NCBI GenBank assembly: GCA_004802725.1
Contig: SGPM01000171.1
Coordinates: 1-55,823 of the forward strand
Origin: Antrodiella citrinella
Taxonomy: Eukaryota; Basidiomycota; Agaricomycetes; Polyporales; Steccherinaceae
Length of the DNA: 55,823 nt
Direction of reading: 5' to 3'
This document shows, one piece after another, positions 22,642-33,851 of this stretch. Within the stretch, counting starts at the first letter, position 1. Each line of letters begins with the position of its first letter. Below the pieces are notes generated by a model. That model was given only the letters and a program-made list of their open reading frames with translations, was not told the origin of the DNA and did no database searches. A program made the position numbers and the translations under genes.

Positions 22642-23619
22642 TCACTTCCTCTCCCTCTCCTTACCCCTGCCTTTGGCCGTCGGATCGTCGTCCTTGGTGG
22701 GCCGCTTATCCCCGGGAGCACCTATGGTATGCACCAGGCTTCGCGCAAGAGCAGCGCGACACCGTGCACACCGGCAGAAAGGACCATGCCCAAGTACACT
22801 CTCGCGTGCTTGGGAAGATCCGGCCTCGGGAGGATGTGGAAGGCTGTTTGTGGCGATGGCGGGGGTCCTCCCAGACACTCGCAGATCATGAGTGTTCCGG
22901 AAGGGGCCATGCGAACCTTCGGTGTCTGACGCCGCATTGATGATTGGCACCGTACTATTGACAAGCGGCGAGCCTGAGCCGGCGATAGCAGTAGCCATGG
23001 TGTGGGAATTAGACCTCGAACTAGCTTTTGAGCTTGAGCCAGACTGCGAGGACGTATCCCCTGAGATTGACCCTGTAGGACTCGGGGATGTATGAATGGG
23101 TGCCTGGCCAAAGAAAGACGCGAGAGTAGTAGACGGACTTGGACTCCGAGTTGTGTGCGACAACGATCTGTACCGCATAGCACGGTGCCCTTCCTGAACA
23201 GCTTGTTGCGCTCGACGAAATTGGTCTCGAGGCACCGGAGGATTCCGGTCCAAAGGTGGCGAATTGTCTCTGGCGATGAGCAATGGTGTAAAATCGGGAG
23301 TAATCATGTCAGGATCGGAGGGGTTGCGGCGAGAACGTCGGAATGGGAGCATCACGTCGTCGATTGCAGGGAGGTCGCCAATCGGTGCATTGATATCCGG
23401 AGGGGTGTTGCCCGGGGTGTCTGCGAGCACCACGGCTCGTCTCGCTCTTCGTGCGTGAACGGACGGACTGAAGTTAGCTGGTGGGTAGCTCGCATATTGA
23501 TTCGGGCTCCGACCATAAACGGGATGCAGGACTGCCATTCTAAGGCCATTGGTACGGGATTCAGGCGCAGTATATAACCGGCCTGCTATGAGTTGTTTCT
23601 GGTTATCTGGTGAAGACAT
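22642..23619 (-). CDS. Uncharacterised Ser/Pro-rich protein, tandem copy 1
   Basis: A single exon of 325 residues, mostly disordered: Pro-rich in the first half, then a long Ser/Thr tract (PTGSISGDTSSQSGSSSKAS). Near the C-terminus is a cysteine motif, GPFCRCARCRAALARSL, then a very basic tail. It is paralogous to 24816-25737: both start Met-x-x-(x)-N-Q-K-x-AGRL, share (M/T)P.F.P.L...DSPP.DR in the middle, and end in a basic Lys/Arg tail. It has no signal peptide or membrane segment. Function unknown. Confidence 0.65.
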   Translation of the reverse strand: MSSPDNQKQLIAGRLYTAPESRTNGLRMAVLHPVYGRSPNQYASYPPANFSPSVHARRARRAVVLADTPGNTPPDINAPIGDLPAIDDVMLPFRRSRRNPSDPDMITPDFTPLLIARDNSPPLDRNPPVPRDQFRRAQQAVQEGHRAMRYRSLSHTTRSPSPSTTLASFFGQAPIHTSPSPTGSISGDTSSQSGSSSKASSRSNSHTMATAIAGSGSPLVNSTVPIINAASDTEGSHGPFRNTHDLRVSGRTPAIATNSLPHPPEAGSSQARESVLGHGPFCRCARCRAALARSLVHTIGAPGDKRPTKDDDPTAKGRGKERERK

Positions 23620-23697
23620 TGAGTGACGAATTTGCGAAGAAAAAGGCGTTGAAGGGGAACGAAGTAAGTTATGGACTGTCTGTCCTCCGTCTGAACT

Positions 23698-23705
23698 CTT
23701 TTATA
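23698..23705 (-). promoter_or_regulatory. TATA box of tandem copy 1
   Basis: On the minus strand this reads TATAAAAG, 79 nt upstream of the ATG at 23619. The second copy has a TATA element at nearly the same distance. Confidence 0.6.
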
Positions 23706-24512
23706 CAGCAGGGTAAGCATTGCCTCGCGAAGACAAGGTGTCTGCATTGTCGATAATACCACACTACCGTGATTGTTTAGCTTGGCTGTTGAGAGCATGA
23801 GCAAAGGTTCGACAGTTGAGAGCAAAGTGCTCGTGGCGACGGCTAGCTGGTATCATGGTTACAAGCTGGTCGTAAAGACGTTGAGATCAATTGCAGAGTC
23901 CGTCTATTGTTGGTCTATTGTGTTCAGAAATAGCAATTGGCATCGCGTGAGTGAGTCTGACTTACGCATGATAACGTCCAGCGTACGAACCGATGGTTGA
24001 AAGGAGATTCTGCTATATGTACGTGACAGGATCCAACAACTGAAGAGTCAATGGCCCCTACATTCAGATGCAGCCTGCCCATGGGGAAGCTTCGATTGCT
24101 AAGTCCAACACCGCGACAGACTCGAACTCGCCAGAGATCATCAGTGGGGTGGCGTGCATGAGCATTTGAATTTGTCAGAGCCTGTGCAAATTGTGACGAG
24201 ATGATGGAGGGAAAGTATGGCAGGATCGAGACAGGATACAGTAGCAGTGGTGAGTACATAGTTGAGAAGGCAAAAGCGCTCGTCGGTGTTTCTCGTAGTA
24301 CTAGGTGCGGTCGGAGATACAAAAATGTATATACAGCAGTTTTGCAGGAAGACATCCAGATCTTGGTCACCACAGAGAAATAATGCTAGGCTCAAGTTGA
24401 ACTGATGCTATGCACATGAATCACAGTAAAAATGCAAAAGGACGTGAAAGGGAGCGCGGCCATGATGACTCGAACTCAAAGTTACTATATAGTACCAGGA
24501 AAAACAAGGGGT

Positions 24513-24755
24513 GTCCATGAACTTGTAATTGTGGAACTTGAAAGTGGAGAACCGGAGTAAGGATAAGAAGTGTCTTGAGCAGAGAGAAAAGGGTGTGAGG
24601 GTGAAGGAACATGTGCAAGAAATACAACGGGGTCGATATGTCCATGAACGTGAAAGGTGGAACTTGAAATACAAGGAGCGTGGTAAAGGGGAAACAGTGT
24701 CTTTTAGAGCAGAGAGAAGGTGTTGTGTAAGGGTGCAGGTGAAGGTCCATGAGTG
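24513..24755. repeat. Imperfect tandem duplication, two units of about 125 nt
   Basis: About 24513-24637 and 24638-24755 share ordered blocks: TGTCCATGAAC, GTGGAACTTGAAA, AGTGTCTT and AGCAGAGAGAA. It lies downstream of the second Ser/Pro-rich gene. Confidence 0.6.
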
Positions 24756-24815
24756 AGAAATAAGTCCGATCCAATTCTGTCTACAGGGTCCGATAAAAAA
24801 TAACTCCAGCTGCAA

Positions 24816-25737
24816 TCACACCCTCCGCTTGCCCTTGCCGGCGTACTTCTGGACTTCCTCTTCTTCGTTTTCCTCATCGTCGTATGTCATAGATACTTCA
24901 ACGAGAGCGCGGGAAAGATTGTCAGCGAGGTTCGCGTCGTGCCTGAGACGGGATGACGACCTAGCAGGTACGCTGTTACGATCCTGCGAAGGCCCCGCCT
25001 GGGGATAGAGTGCATTGTGACGCGAAGACATGCGTTCTCCAATCGACCGGGGACTCCAAGAGGCCATGGGGCATTCGTTCTGGAGAAGGACAATTTGATT
25101 ACGATCTACTGGATGCGTATCTTGAATAACTCACAATGACTGGGGATCCACCAGGTGACTTGCGAATCCCGACCTGTGTCGCCTCCGGAGATCTGTACCA
25201 CGGTTTCTTGTCATCCAGCCAGCGAATTTGATGGCTTTCCACGACATGCGGTTCAATGTGAGGTGGAGGAGGGCTTGGAGAACTGCTGGAAGGTAGTGGC
25301 ATGTGTCGTGCGCGATAGACTCTGGGAGCTTGTTGTGCATTCAGCTGCGCTGTAGGCAAGGCAGGTACACGATCGTAAGGAGGAGAATCAGAGCCTGTCG
25401 GAACAAGCATGGGAGGGAAATGGGGAGTACGCATGTCCCATGAGTCGTCCGATGATGCTGGTGAGGCCCGACCCACTTGTGCTGGACGGAACGTGAGAGC
25501 AGAAAGAGTCCCGAGCGGAACATCAAGATCCTGACGAGTGCTACTCGATACTCCAATGGCGCGTTCGACAACATACACCATGCGCATCCATTCCTGATTG
25601 AATGGACGAGGTCGCGGGCTGGGCACGCTCGCACTTTGTGTGGGGGTCGCGGTGGTAGGAGGGGTGAAGCGGTCCACAGCATTGGGTCCAGGATCTGTGA
25701 GTAACCGGCCCGCTGATTTCTGATTATTGGGAACCAT
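24816..25737 (-). CDS. Uncharacterised Ser/Pro-rich protein, tandem copy 2
   Basis: Two exons, 25737..25135 and 25079..24816, joined by a 55-nt intron; 288 residues. It is the paralogue of the gene at 22642-23619, with the matching N-terminus (VPNNQKSAGRLL) and the central DSPPYDRVPALP block. It lacks the CxCxxC motif, and its C-terminal half has an acidic run (YDDEENEEEEVQKY) before a basic end (GKGKRRV). It is largely disordered, with no known domain. The ATG at 25737 is chosen over the in-frame 25746 because it aligns with the start of copy 1. Confidence 0.65.
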
Positions 25738-25806
25738 GAGGCGCAAAGAGAAGTGAGGAAAAGACTGAGTCCGATGAACGGATGGTGTACATTGTGCTGC
25801 CCGGCA

Positions 25807-25814
25807 TTCTTATA
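25807..25814 (-). promoter_or_regulatory. TATA box of tandem copy 2
   Basis: On the minus strand this reads TATAAGAA, 70 nt upstream of the ATG at 25737, matching the arrangement in copy 1. Confidence 0.55.
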
Positions 25815-26752
25815 CGTCGTGAAGTACCCTGGAAGAGAAAGGAGACATTGAGGACAATGCCGATGCTAGCGAAAACAGGAGACTCGACAGTCGGGAGTAA
25901 AGTGTTCGACACGCTGCGAATGACTTAGTTACCTTGTAGGTTTCTACCTCAAGGCCGCTCGCTGACGATATCTGTCGAGCAATCGCGTGTGTCCTTTGTT
26001 CTTCGAAAAGCCATGCCGTACGAAGTGATGCATGTTCGTTGATTACCCCACAACTTGTCCGTAGTAGGACTTTGTTGGTCCAATGTAGTGATAACCATCA
26101 TTTGTGCGAGGTACTCGGTGCATGCCAGTATCGAGGGTTACGAAGAGCATGCTTGACTGGCAACGATCAAAATCATGAACAAGGTGTCAGTAGAGGAAAT
26201 TGTGTCCGACGTGCTCACAGGAACTTTGCCGCAGGGTGCTTGCGAAACAACCGTGTCTTTCGCTGTTATTGTACTATAGCGGTGGGTGTGCCAAGTTTGT
26301 TATGTAAGGCCTCGTCGATATGGCAACTGTTGTAGTTTGCTAGGCGGCTTTATTGTTCGACGCAGAAAGGAAGAACTTGAAGGCTTGAAGTAGCTTCACG
26401 TGAGCGAAAATCCTGCAACACACTGTTGCACTCACTGAACTAAGTACAGTCTATGTCGAGATGCGTGGCCCTGAAATGAGAAGCCTTATGAAGTATAGTA
26501 GATACATGCCACCAAATAAAAACAAAGTCGAGGTGTGAGACACTGAAAGTATGCCCGATTATCTCTGAGTCGGAACAACGACATTGTCGAACAGAAATTG
26601 TGCTTCTCTGCATTAGTAAATCAGGACGTCCACTGGATACGGACGCAGAGCAGTTGACAGGGCCGAAAATCACATGGTAACATGTAAAAGAGCTTTCCAT
26701 TGCCGACCAGACTACTCTGATTCAAAGTCAAGTGAAGAGTACATTGTTTTCT
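25815..26752. other. Intergenic, no gene recognised
   Basis: Apart from the block shared with the upstream region of copy 1 (about 25878-25905), only short unconvincing open frames are present. Confidence 0.5.
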
Positions 26753-27586
26753 TCATAGGTCCTAGAAACATGCACACATCAGAGCAGGCACGCAAACGAT
26801 ACACGAGACGTACCATCCCAGCGAACAATCGCACGTCTGAATGTGTTCCATATGGCTCTATCTGAGCGGCGTTCACCTTCACTGCTTCAAACCGACCACG
26901 TTCCTCGTCCCAGTGAAATATACGCTTCACACCTGCCCATCTAGCCCACTCCAAGCAACGCCAGCAGGGCTTCGCACAGCCCATGCCATTCTTTGTGATA
27001 CGAGCGACGTAGATATCGGCGCCGTTCATCCTAGAGTCCCGCCTTCTCGCGTCCATCCGCTTGTCACACTCACGGGAGGATGTACGACCGTGACCTTTGG
27101 AAGAGGCCGTCGGTGAGATCGAAGGCACGACGTTTGGCTTCTGAAACTTCCTGCATGTCTGCGTCTGCCGGCCTGCTCGAGAAGGTGGCAAGGGGCTGCA
27201 GGCTGGATTGTTTCCGTTGTTGTGGATGTTGTTTTCGTCGTTCAGATTCCGTTCGTAAAACACGGCACTCCAGCCCTTTAAACTGCGTCTTGAACGAAGG
27301 CGTCATGCCAGTGCAGTTCAAAATGGCATGCATCTCGGCATGCATGGATATAGGCTGCGTGATCATCCCCATATCTGTAAGTGCTCAGATACCACTGATA
27401 TGTAACTCGCACCTTTCTGAAACCATGTGTAGATACTTCTCCACCGTCGTAATGAGGGCGATAATGGTTGTATCCTCTTGAAATGATCTTTCCACCCTTC
27501 ACCATGACCGCCCCAAGGGTGAAGCACATCGGACTCTTTGCTGCCACATCCGTGCACTCCGACAAATAAAACTGCGACTTGCTCAT
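26753..27586 (-). CDS. Zinc-dependent CMP/dCMP-type deaminase
   Basis: Four exons: 27586..27424, 27374..27074, 27030..26814 and 26761..26753; 229 residues. The cytidine-deaminase fold motifs are present: GAVMVKGGKIISRGYNHY for the first strands, HAEMHAI supplying the zinc His and catalytic Glu, and KPCWRCLEWARWAGV supplying the two zinc Cys (PCxxC). This places it in the deoxycytidylate/tRNA-deaminase branch; I cannot say which substrate it uses. Between HAE and PCxxC there is a long basic insertion (about 80 residues, partly Gln/Arg/Lys-rich), more than in compact deaminases. Intron 1 has a weak donor (GTTTCA) but is needed for phase. The last exon is 9 nt (Asp-Leu-stop). Confidence 0.8.
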
Positions 27587-28060
27587 GATTGTATGGCGAT
27601 ATTGGTGATGTTTACTTGATTTGCTAGCGACAAGTAAAGCTATGTTCAGGCTACGATATTTCCGGAGTCGAGGGCTGAAATTGAATATTGAGGCTCGGCA
27701 AATGCGGTGGAATGATATATAGAACGGGGAAGAAAGAGAATAGGGCGGAAAAGCGAGCAGGTAACGATAGTGACAGTGACCATAATAGAAGGTGACGCGT
27801 AACATGTGTGACGTCTGCTCCTGGAGACTCGCCACACCTCAGAATCGTATTTGGGTATCAGTATGTATCCAAGAAATATAACCAGACGATCTACAATAAG
27901 TACTATGCACAAGGCGGTGAAAGCCGAATTGTCAAGAGTGAAGGTCAAAATGTACATACAACCCGAAAACTTGAAACCCAAAAGCGTCAATTCGCCTCAT
28001 CCCGGAACTTCGTGAATCGTGATCAATAATCATGACGGAGAAAATTCGAAAGTGCGAGTT
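27587..28060. other. Intergenic, no gene recognised
   Basis: A 474-nt spacer. The minus strand has a TATATATC about 130 nt before the deaminase ATG. No gene is seen. Confidence 0.4.
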
Positions 28061-30336
28061 CTATCCAGAGAACTCTTTCGAAACCAGAATCCTGTTCGTA
28101 AGAGCCCCCAAATTGGCATCAGCCACGACAACCTCCGGTGTCAATTCGACACCGAAGGCCTGCTTGATGGCCATCGATATCCGTTTGGCCTGGCGTTCAG
28201 ACCAGAATCGGAAATCATCTGGGTCCCGCTCGTCGTCGTCATCAAGTTCGTCGGTGGCGTTAGGCATGCACGAGAGTGGTATCAACGAAAGGTCTGAATC
28301 CAAGCATAGAGGCACAATTCGCATCAAGGAGGCACGGACGGAGGAAGCGTCAAGAGATTCAGGTCGTTGCACTGCATTGAACAATAATCTCGTTAAGCGG
28401 AACTCAATTGTGCTGCGAAGCAGTGACTGACCGTAAATCTCAATGGGACCCAGCAGAGCCATCACGTTATGTTTGCCATCGTGGTGATAACGAATCTAGG
28501 GGTGGGCTCGAGTCAGTCTCAGCCACTCTATCCACGAAAGAGCACAGGTACCTCGTAAGAACCCGTTTGCCAAGGCAAAGCGGGCCCGCTAAACACCACC
28601 TCGCCTTCCTCAGCCTCATTATCTGGTCGGTTAGGCCTGTCCAAGCTAAGCGGGTAGTCGCCATCCCACTCTTCTCCGTGCACAGGAACCCATTTGCCGA
28701 TGGAAGAGGTCTTGGTGACCAGCTCTGAAGCATTAGCTCCAACCTAAAGACAACGGTCCAAGTCAACCTCCGTCTGCAAAATGTGGAGCGACGACATACT
28801 CGGTAGATTCCAATCCAATCCCGGCGAGAGTGGTGCAGAGGAGCCTGCCACTTCATGTTGATGGGCTCGCCCAGGTGGAAACGAGCGGAACCGTCCAAAG
28901 CACTCGAAACGAGGGATATACGATACTTGGTCCTGTCGTACAAGGAAAGATCGCTTGCAAACCGCCTAGGTTCCGACGCGTTCAACGTAAAAACACGCAA
29001 GGAAAAGAAACGATTGGAACTTACGAAATGACGAGCCGCTCCCTAGACTGCTGCAAAAGAAATTTGGTGTCTTGCACCACCTCCGAGAATCTCGGTTTAG
29101 CTGCGCAACGGAGATGAGCGATTAGACGAGCAACAAGAGACTGAGACCACGGGTTCACTCTCACACTTTGCAATCAGGTCCTCCAGTTTCTCGGCAGTCT
29201 CCTCATATACCTTGTCAAACGTCCCCTTGACTTCTTTGGCGACACGACGGATTTCCGGAGCGTGACGCCCTGCACGCGACTCCAAAGCTCGAGCGTTCTT
29301 TTGAGCGACTTTCTTGATAACCTTGACGAAGCCTGCGTCGCTGCGTAAAGAATCGCCGTACAATTTCCGCATGTGAGGACTATAGATCGCGTTGTACGCC
29401 GTCAGCGGGGCCCGCGTTGACAATGGGGTGAAAGAAACGACGTACTTCTCAACATTACTGAGGAACCACCACTGGGACAGGAGTCGGATTACCGCAAGTG
29501 TAAAGGCGAGCTTGCTTCCACTGATCATAGCCAGCCCGAAGAAGGCAGCACCGCTCATGATCTCCGGGTTATTGAGATACCTATGTGGGCAACCGTGAGG
29601 AACTCAATTCAAATGATCGAAAAGTCAAGCGACGTACCGGTAGATTCCAGTATACTCAAGTTGGACAGAAAATTCATCCATGAAGAAGTCACCGAAGAAC
29701 CAGCCTGGCGCGCTGGAGTCAGCGGTTGCGAGGCAGTGCGAGGTTTTTACCCACCAAACAATCCCAGGACTTCGTAAGACTCGAGAGTGGCCCACACGTG
29801 GATGACAATGAGAATCTAGATCGAAGTCAGAGACAAGCTACAGATTGACGTGACCGATACTCACGAGGCCCAATGTGTGTCTTAACAGCTCATTGCCTAC
29901 GGTCCAGTCATGGGGAATCGAATACGTCTTCCACGCGAGACCGACGAACGAGGCTGTACTATATTCAGTCCTCACGACGCCTTACGCAACAATGTGAGAA
30001 CTCACTATAGGTCATACACATGCTCATGTTGTATATGGTCTTCCAGTTCGAAAATGCTTCTTGAACTGCACCTTTGCCTTTGTCATTTCGAGGGTAATGA
30101 TAATGCTTAAGGTAGTGTCGGACCAAGAACTTGCTGTCTGACTGAGCTTTGAGGAGTAGTCCAAGTCCGAAGCTGTGCAAGATACACCAAACGAGAGTAT
30201 GGATGAAATGGAGCGCCAGGGTCGCCTTCGGAGACAGCTGGGGTAAGAAGATGGCGAGGGAAGCATAGAAAACTATCAGGACGAGCAGTACGTCGGACGC
30301 ACTAATCACAGATTCTACATTCAACAGGAGGTACAA
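28061..30336 (-). CDS. CHO2: C-terminal half of phosphatidylethanolamine N-methyltransferase (CHO2-like), 5'-truncated
   Basis: Eleven exons run 30336..30006, 29953..29865, 29815..29755, 29704..29638, 29580..29446, 29379..29165, 29100..29025, 28965..28800, 28743..28552, 28495..28432 and 28371..28061, every junction in phase. The product matches the second methyltransferase domain and tail of fungal CHO2: SDSKFLVRHYLKHYHYP, AFSNWKTIYNMSMCMTY, ATLESYEVLGLFGWFFGDFF, YTGIYRYLNNPEIMSGAAFF, PHMRKLYGDSLRSDAGF, RFHLGEPINMKWQAP, and a C-terminal block ending RILVSKEFSG. CHO2 makes the first methylation of PE to phosphatidylcholine in the ER and normally has about 900 residues with two methyltransferase halves. 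Here the first half is absent: homology stops near 30340, no ATG opens the frame there (TTG at 30336), and aconitase begins 540 nt further on. It is either a recent partial duplicate or a functional one-domain enzyme with an unseen start. Confidence 0.85.
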
Positions 30337-30873
30337 TTGAACTTGAGAACATGTCGAACGCGTTGGCTTCGTTGCTCGTGATCGCGTTTAGATCAGGTGA
30401 TGGACTCATGAGTTGCCTCGGAGTCGAACTTGATGCAACTCGGCGTACCCGAGTTCAGCACGAGTTGGGCTCATTCGAGGCGAGTTTGGTGTCACACCGG
30501 TGAAACTCAAACTCGCGGCAACACTAAGCCTAAGAGTCTGAACGCAATTCTCGGCCCTAAGGACAATGATAAATTACAGTCATAAAATTCATTACCACCA
30601 AAAGTCATACTCGACAGATAAAAACAATTGATTGGGTTCACTACTCGCGTACAACTAAACTGAAGAGAGAGAGAACGAGACGATAAAGAGACGGAAACTT
30701 TCATTCATCAGAGCCAACGACGACGATTCATGTACGGGATGGGCGTGAGGGAGAGACATGTCAGTGCGGGCGTAGTGGACGCGGCTGGAGTATCAGATAT
30801 AGGGAGAGGCGTATGATACCTTCTAAAGGACGACGAACTGGACATAGAATATCGGGACGAGATCTGAGTGGAT
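30337..30873. other. Truncation junction and aconitase 3' flank
   Basis: No CHO2 N-terminal exon is found. About 30405-30525 holds a cluster of GAGTT/AACTC words in both orientations, unlike its surroundings. The rest is the AT-rich downstream flank of aconitase. Confidence 0.5.
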
Positions 30874-33851
30874 TTACTGCTTGGCCTTAGAAGCCATCTG
30901 TGGGATAACATATCAAAAAGAGAGGTTGAGAGTGCATGTGCATCATCAACGCACCAAGTTCAACGCAGAACCAGCCTTGAACCACTCGATCTGACCCTCG
31001 TTGAAGGTATGCGCAAGGGGGAATTCCTGTAGACACGACAGACAATCAGAACACGATCACCCAAAGACTGATAGAGCACAAACCTCCTTGGAACCGTCCT
31101 GGTGCTTAACAACAAGTGTGAAGTTCTTGCCAGGTGCGAAGGACTCAAGACCCAAGATGGAGACCCTGTCGCTGGGCTGGATTTTGTCGTAGTCGGCGGG
31201 GTCAACGAATGTAAGAGCGAGCATGCCCTGCTTCTTCAAGTTGGTCTCGTGGATACGAGCAAACGAGCGAGTGATGATAGCAAGACCACCGAGGAAACGA
31301 GGCTCGAGAGCGGCGTGCTCACGAGATGAACCCTCACCATAGTTGTGATCACCGATTACGACCCACTTGATACCCTTGTCGCGGTAGTAGGCAGCAGTCT
31401 GGGGGACACCTCCAAATTCGCCAGTGATCTGGTTCTTGACCTTGTTGGCCTCACCGTTCTCAGCGTTGATGGCACCAATTAAGCAGTTCTCTATTGATGA
31501 TTGGTCAGCAACACGTCTCGAACAGAAAAATTGCATGGCATGCGAACTCACGGGAGATGTTTTCCAAATGGCCACGGTACTTCAACCAGGGTCCACCAGC
31601 AGAGATGTGATCGGTAGCTATACAAACTGAGCGTCAGCAATCGACATAGCAACTAATCATAAACGTATACGTACTGCACTTGCCCGTAGCCTTGATAAGG
31701 ATGGGAAGGTCCTCAGGGGTCTTGCCATCCCAAGGAGCAAAGGGCGTCAACAACTGGAGACGGTCGGAGGTGGGGCTGACAGCGACCTGGACGCTAGCAC
31801 GGTCGGCAGGGGGAGCCTGGAAAGTGTTCTCACCGGGGTCGTATCCACGAGCGGGGAGATCGTGACCAGAGGGATCCGAGAACTTGAAGGGCTTGCCGTC
31901 AGAGCCGGTGAGCGAGTCGGTCAATGGATTGAATCGGAGGTCACCAGCGAAAGCGAAGGCGGTAACGATATCGGGGGAGGCGACAAAAGCGTGAGTGGCG
32001 GGGTTAGCGTCGTTACGGCCAGTGAAGTTACGGTTGTAGGAGGTGATGACTGTAAAGAATGAACGTCAACCGAAGCACAAGTACGAAATATACTGACACG
32101 CACTGGAGTTGGTCTCGCCCTTCTTAACATCTTGCCTGTCCCACTGACCAATGCAAGGTCCGCAAGCATTGGCCAAAACCAAACCGCCAACATCCTCAAG
32201 AGCTCCCATCTGGCCATCACGCTCAATGGTAGCGCGAACCTGCTCGGAGCCGGGAGTGACGGTGAACTTGGACTTGGTGTCCAATCCGTGAGCCTTGGCC
32301 TCGCGAGCGATAGAAGCAGCGCGGGACATGTCCTCGTACGAAGAGTTGGTGCAAGAACCGATGAGAGCAACCTTGAGCTCGGCAGGCCAGTTGTTCTTGA
32401 TAACCTCGTCCTTGAACTTGGAGAGAGGAGTGGCAAGATCGGGAGTGAATGGACCGTTGATATGAGGCTCGAGCTCAGAGAGGTTCTAGGAAGCTCGGTC
32501 AGTGTGGAACGCAGACAAGGTAGTGCAAGAGCACATACGATGTCGATGACCTGGTCGTACTCGGCACCTTCATCGGGTCTCAGGTTGTGAGCAAACCTCT
32601 GAGCGTAAGCAGCAATGTCACCACGCTTGGTCGCCTTGAGGTAGTCGCCCATGCGATGGTTGAAGGGGAACATCGAGGTCGTCGCGCCGATTTCGGCACC
32701 CATGTTGCAGATAGTAGCCATACCCGTGCAAGAGAGCGACTCAACACCAGGACCCTTGTACTCTACGATAGCGCCAGTTCCACCCTTGACGGTAAGGATA
32801 CCAGCTACCTTGAGAATGACGTCTACAAAACCGTCAGACGACCAAAATTAGGGCTAGTGCTATCGCCAAGCGCTCACCCTTAGGAGTAGTCCAGCCACCA
32901 ATCTTTCCAGTGAGGTTGACACCAATGACCTTGGGGCACTTCAACTCCCAAGGAATACCAGCCATGACATCAACAGCATCAGCACCTCCAACACCACAAG
33001 CGATCATACCGAGACCTCCAGCATTGGGAGTGTGCGAGTCAGTGCCGATCATCAATCCTCCGGGGAACGCGTAGTTTTCAAGAATGATCTGGTGAATGAT
33101 ACCAGAACCGGGCTTCCAGAAACCGAGACCGTACTGAAGGAAGGAACAACGTTGAGAACAAACGAAACGAAAGAACAGCGCGAGTTCGTACCTTAGCAGT
33201 AGCCGTAGCAAGGAAATCATACACCTCCTTGTTGATGCTGATAGCCCGAGCCAAATCCTTCGCACCACCAATCTGCGCTTCGATAAGATGGTCACAGTGC
33301 ACCGTGGTGGGGACAGCAGCAGTATCCATTCCAGCGGACATGAATTGGAGAATAGCCATCTGAGAGAGCACATGACGTCAGAAGCATAACTAGGGCATGT
33401 ACGGGATAGAAGGCTCACTTGTGCAGTGGCATCCTGGCAAGCGACACGCTGTTGAACGGGAAGTGTCAGTCCAACGTGAGAGAAGATAACTGGGGATGAC
33501 TACACACGTCAGGTCGCAATTTGAGGTAGCTGGTACCCCGAACGATGTCCTGGTTGGCAGCATCATCCAAGTGACCGTACAAGACCTTTTCGGAAAGCGT
33601 CAGAGGGCGTTGCAGTCTGTAAACATGTTCAGTAAGCTACGGCAATACAATGTGACATTCAATTCGCACCTCTGACGGATGACAACAAGGTTGTCCTCGA
33701 TGCGCTGGTAGTTGATGTACGCGTTGGGCTCGAGCAAAGACATGGGGACTTTCGTCGCACCAATCTTTGCTTCAGAGACGGTAGCCATGCCTGCGGCGAG
33801 GCGCTGCATAGAGCGCCACGCGGCGGTCGTTCGTGAAGAGAGGTTGAACAT
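30874..33851 (-). CDS. ACO1: Aconitate hydratase, mitochondrial
   Basis: Twelve exons: 33851..33670, 33616..33508, 33448..33419, 33359..33192, 33133..32878, 32822..32539, 32485..32104, 32049..31675, 31617..31552, 31490..31084, 31026..30955 and 30897..30874. They give 784 residues, the standard mitochondrial aconitase length. The N-terminus ([20 protein letters not shown]) is a matrix-targeting presequence. Fe-S cluster cysteines are visible in [14 protein letters not shown] and [10 protein letters not shown]. Active-site stretches include [27 protein letters not shown] and [15 protein letters not shown]. It interconverts citrate and isocitrate in the TCA cycle. All phases agree. The last exon of 24 nt encodes MASKAKQ-stop. 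Confidence 0.97.

Larger units (their letters stand above)
23620..24815. other. Spacer between the tandem Ser/Pro-rich genes
   Basis: No gene is seen. Around 23810-23840 the sequence GGTTCGACAGTTGAGAGCAA resembles about 25878-25905, at a similar distance upstream of the second copy. The duplication therefore included upstream DNA. Confidence 0.5.

Noticed and set aside
24100..24500. Possible tRNA, because CTCGAACTC-like words resemble a T-loop
   Set aside because: No acceptor stem, anticodon arm or correct spacing could be built around these words; no tRNA, rRNA or CRISPR structure was found in the window.
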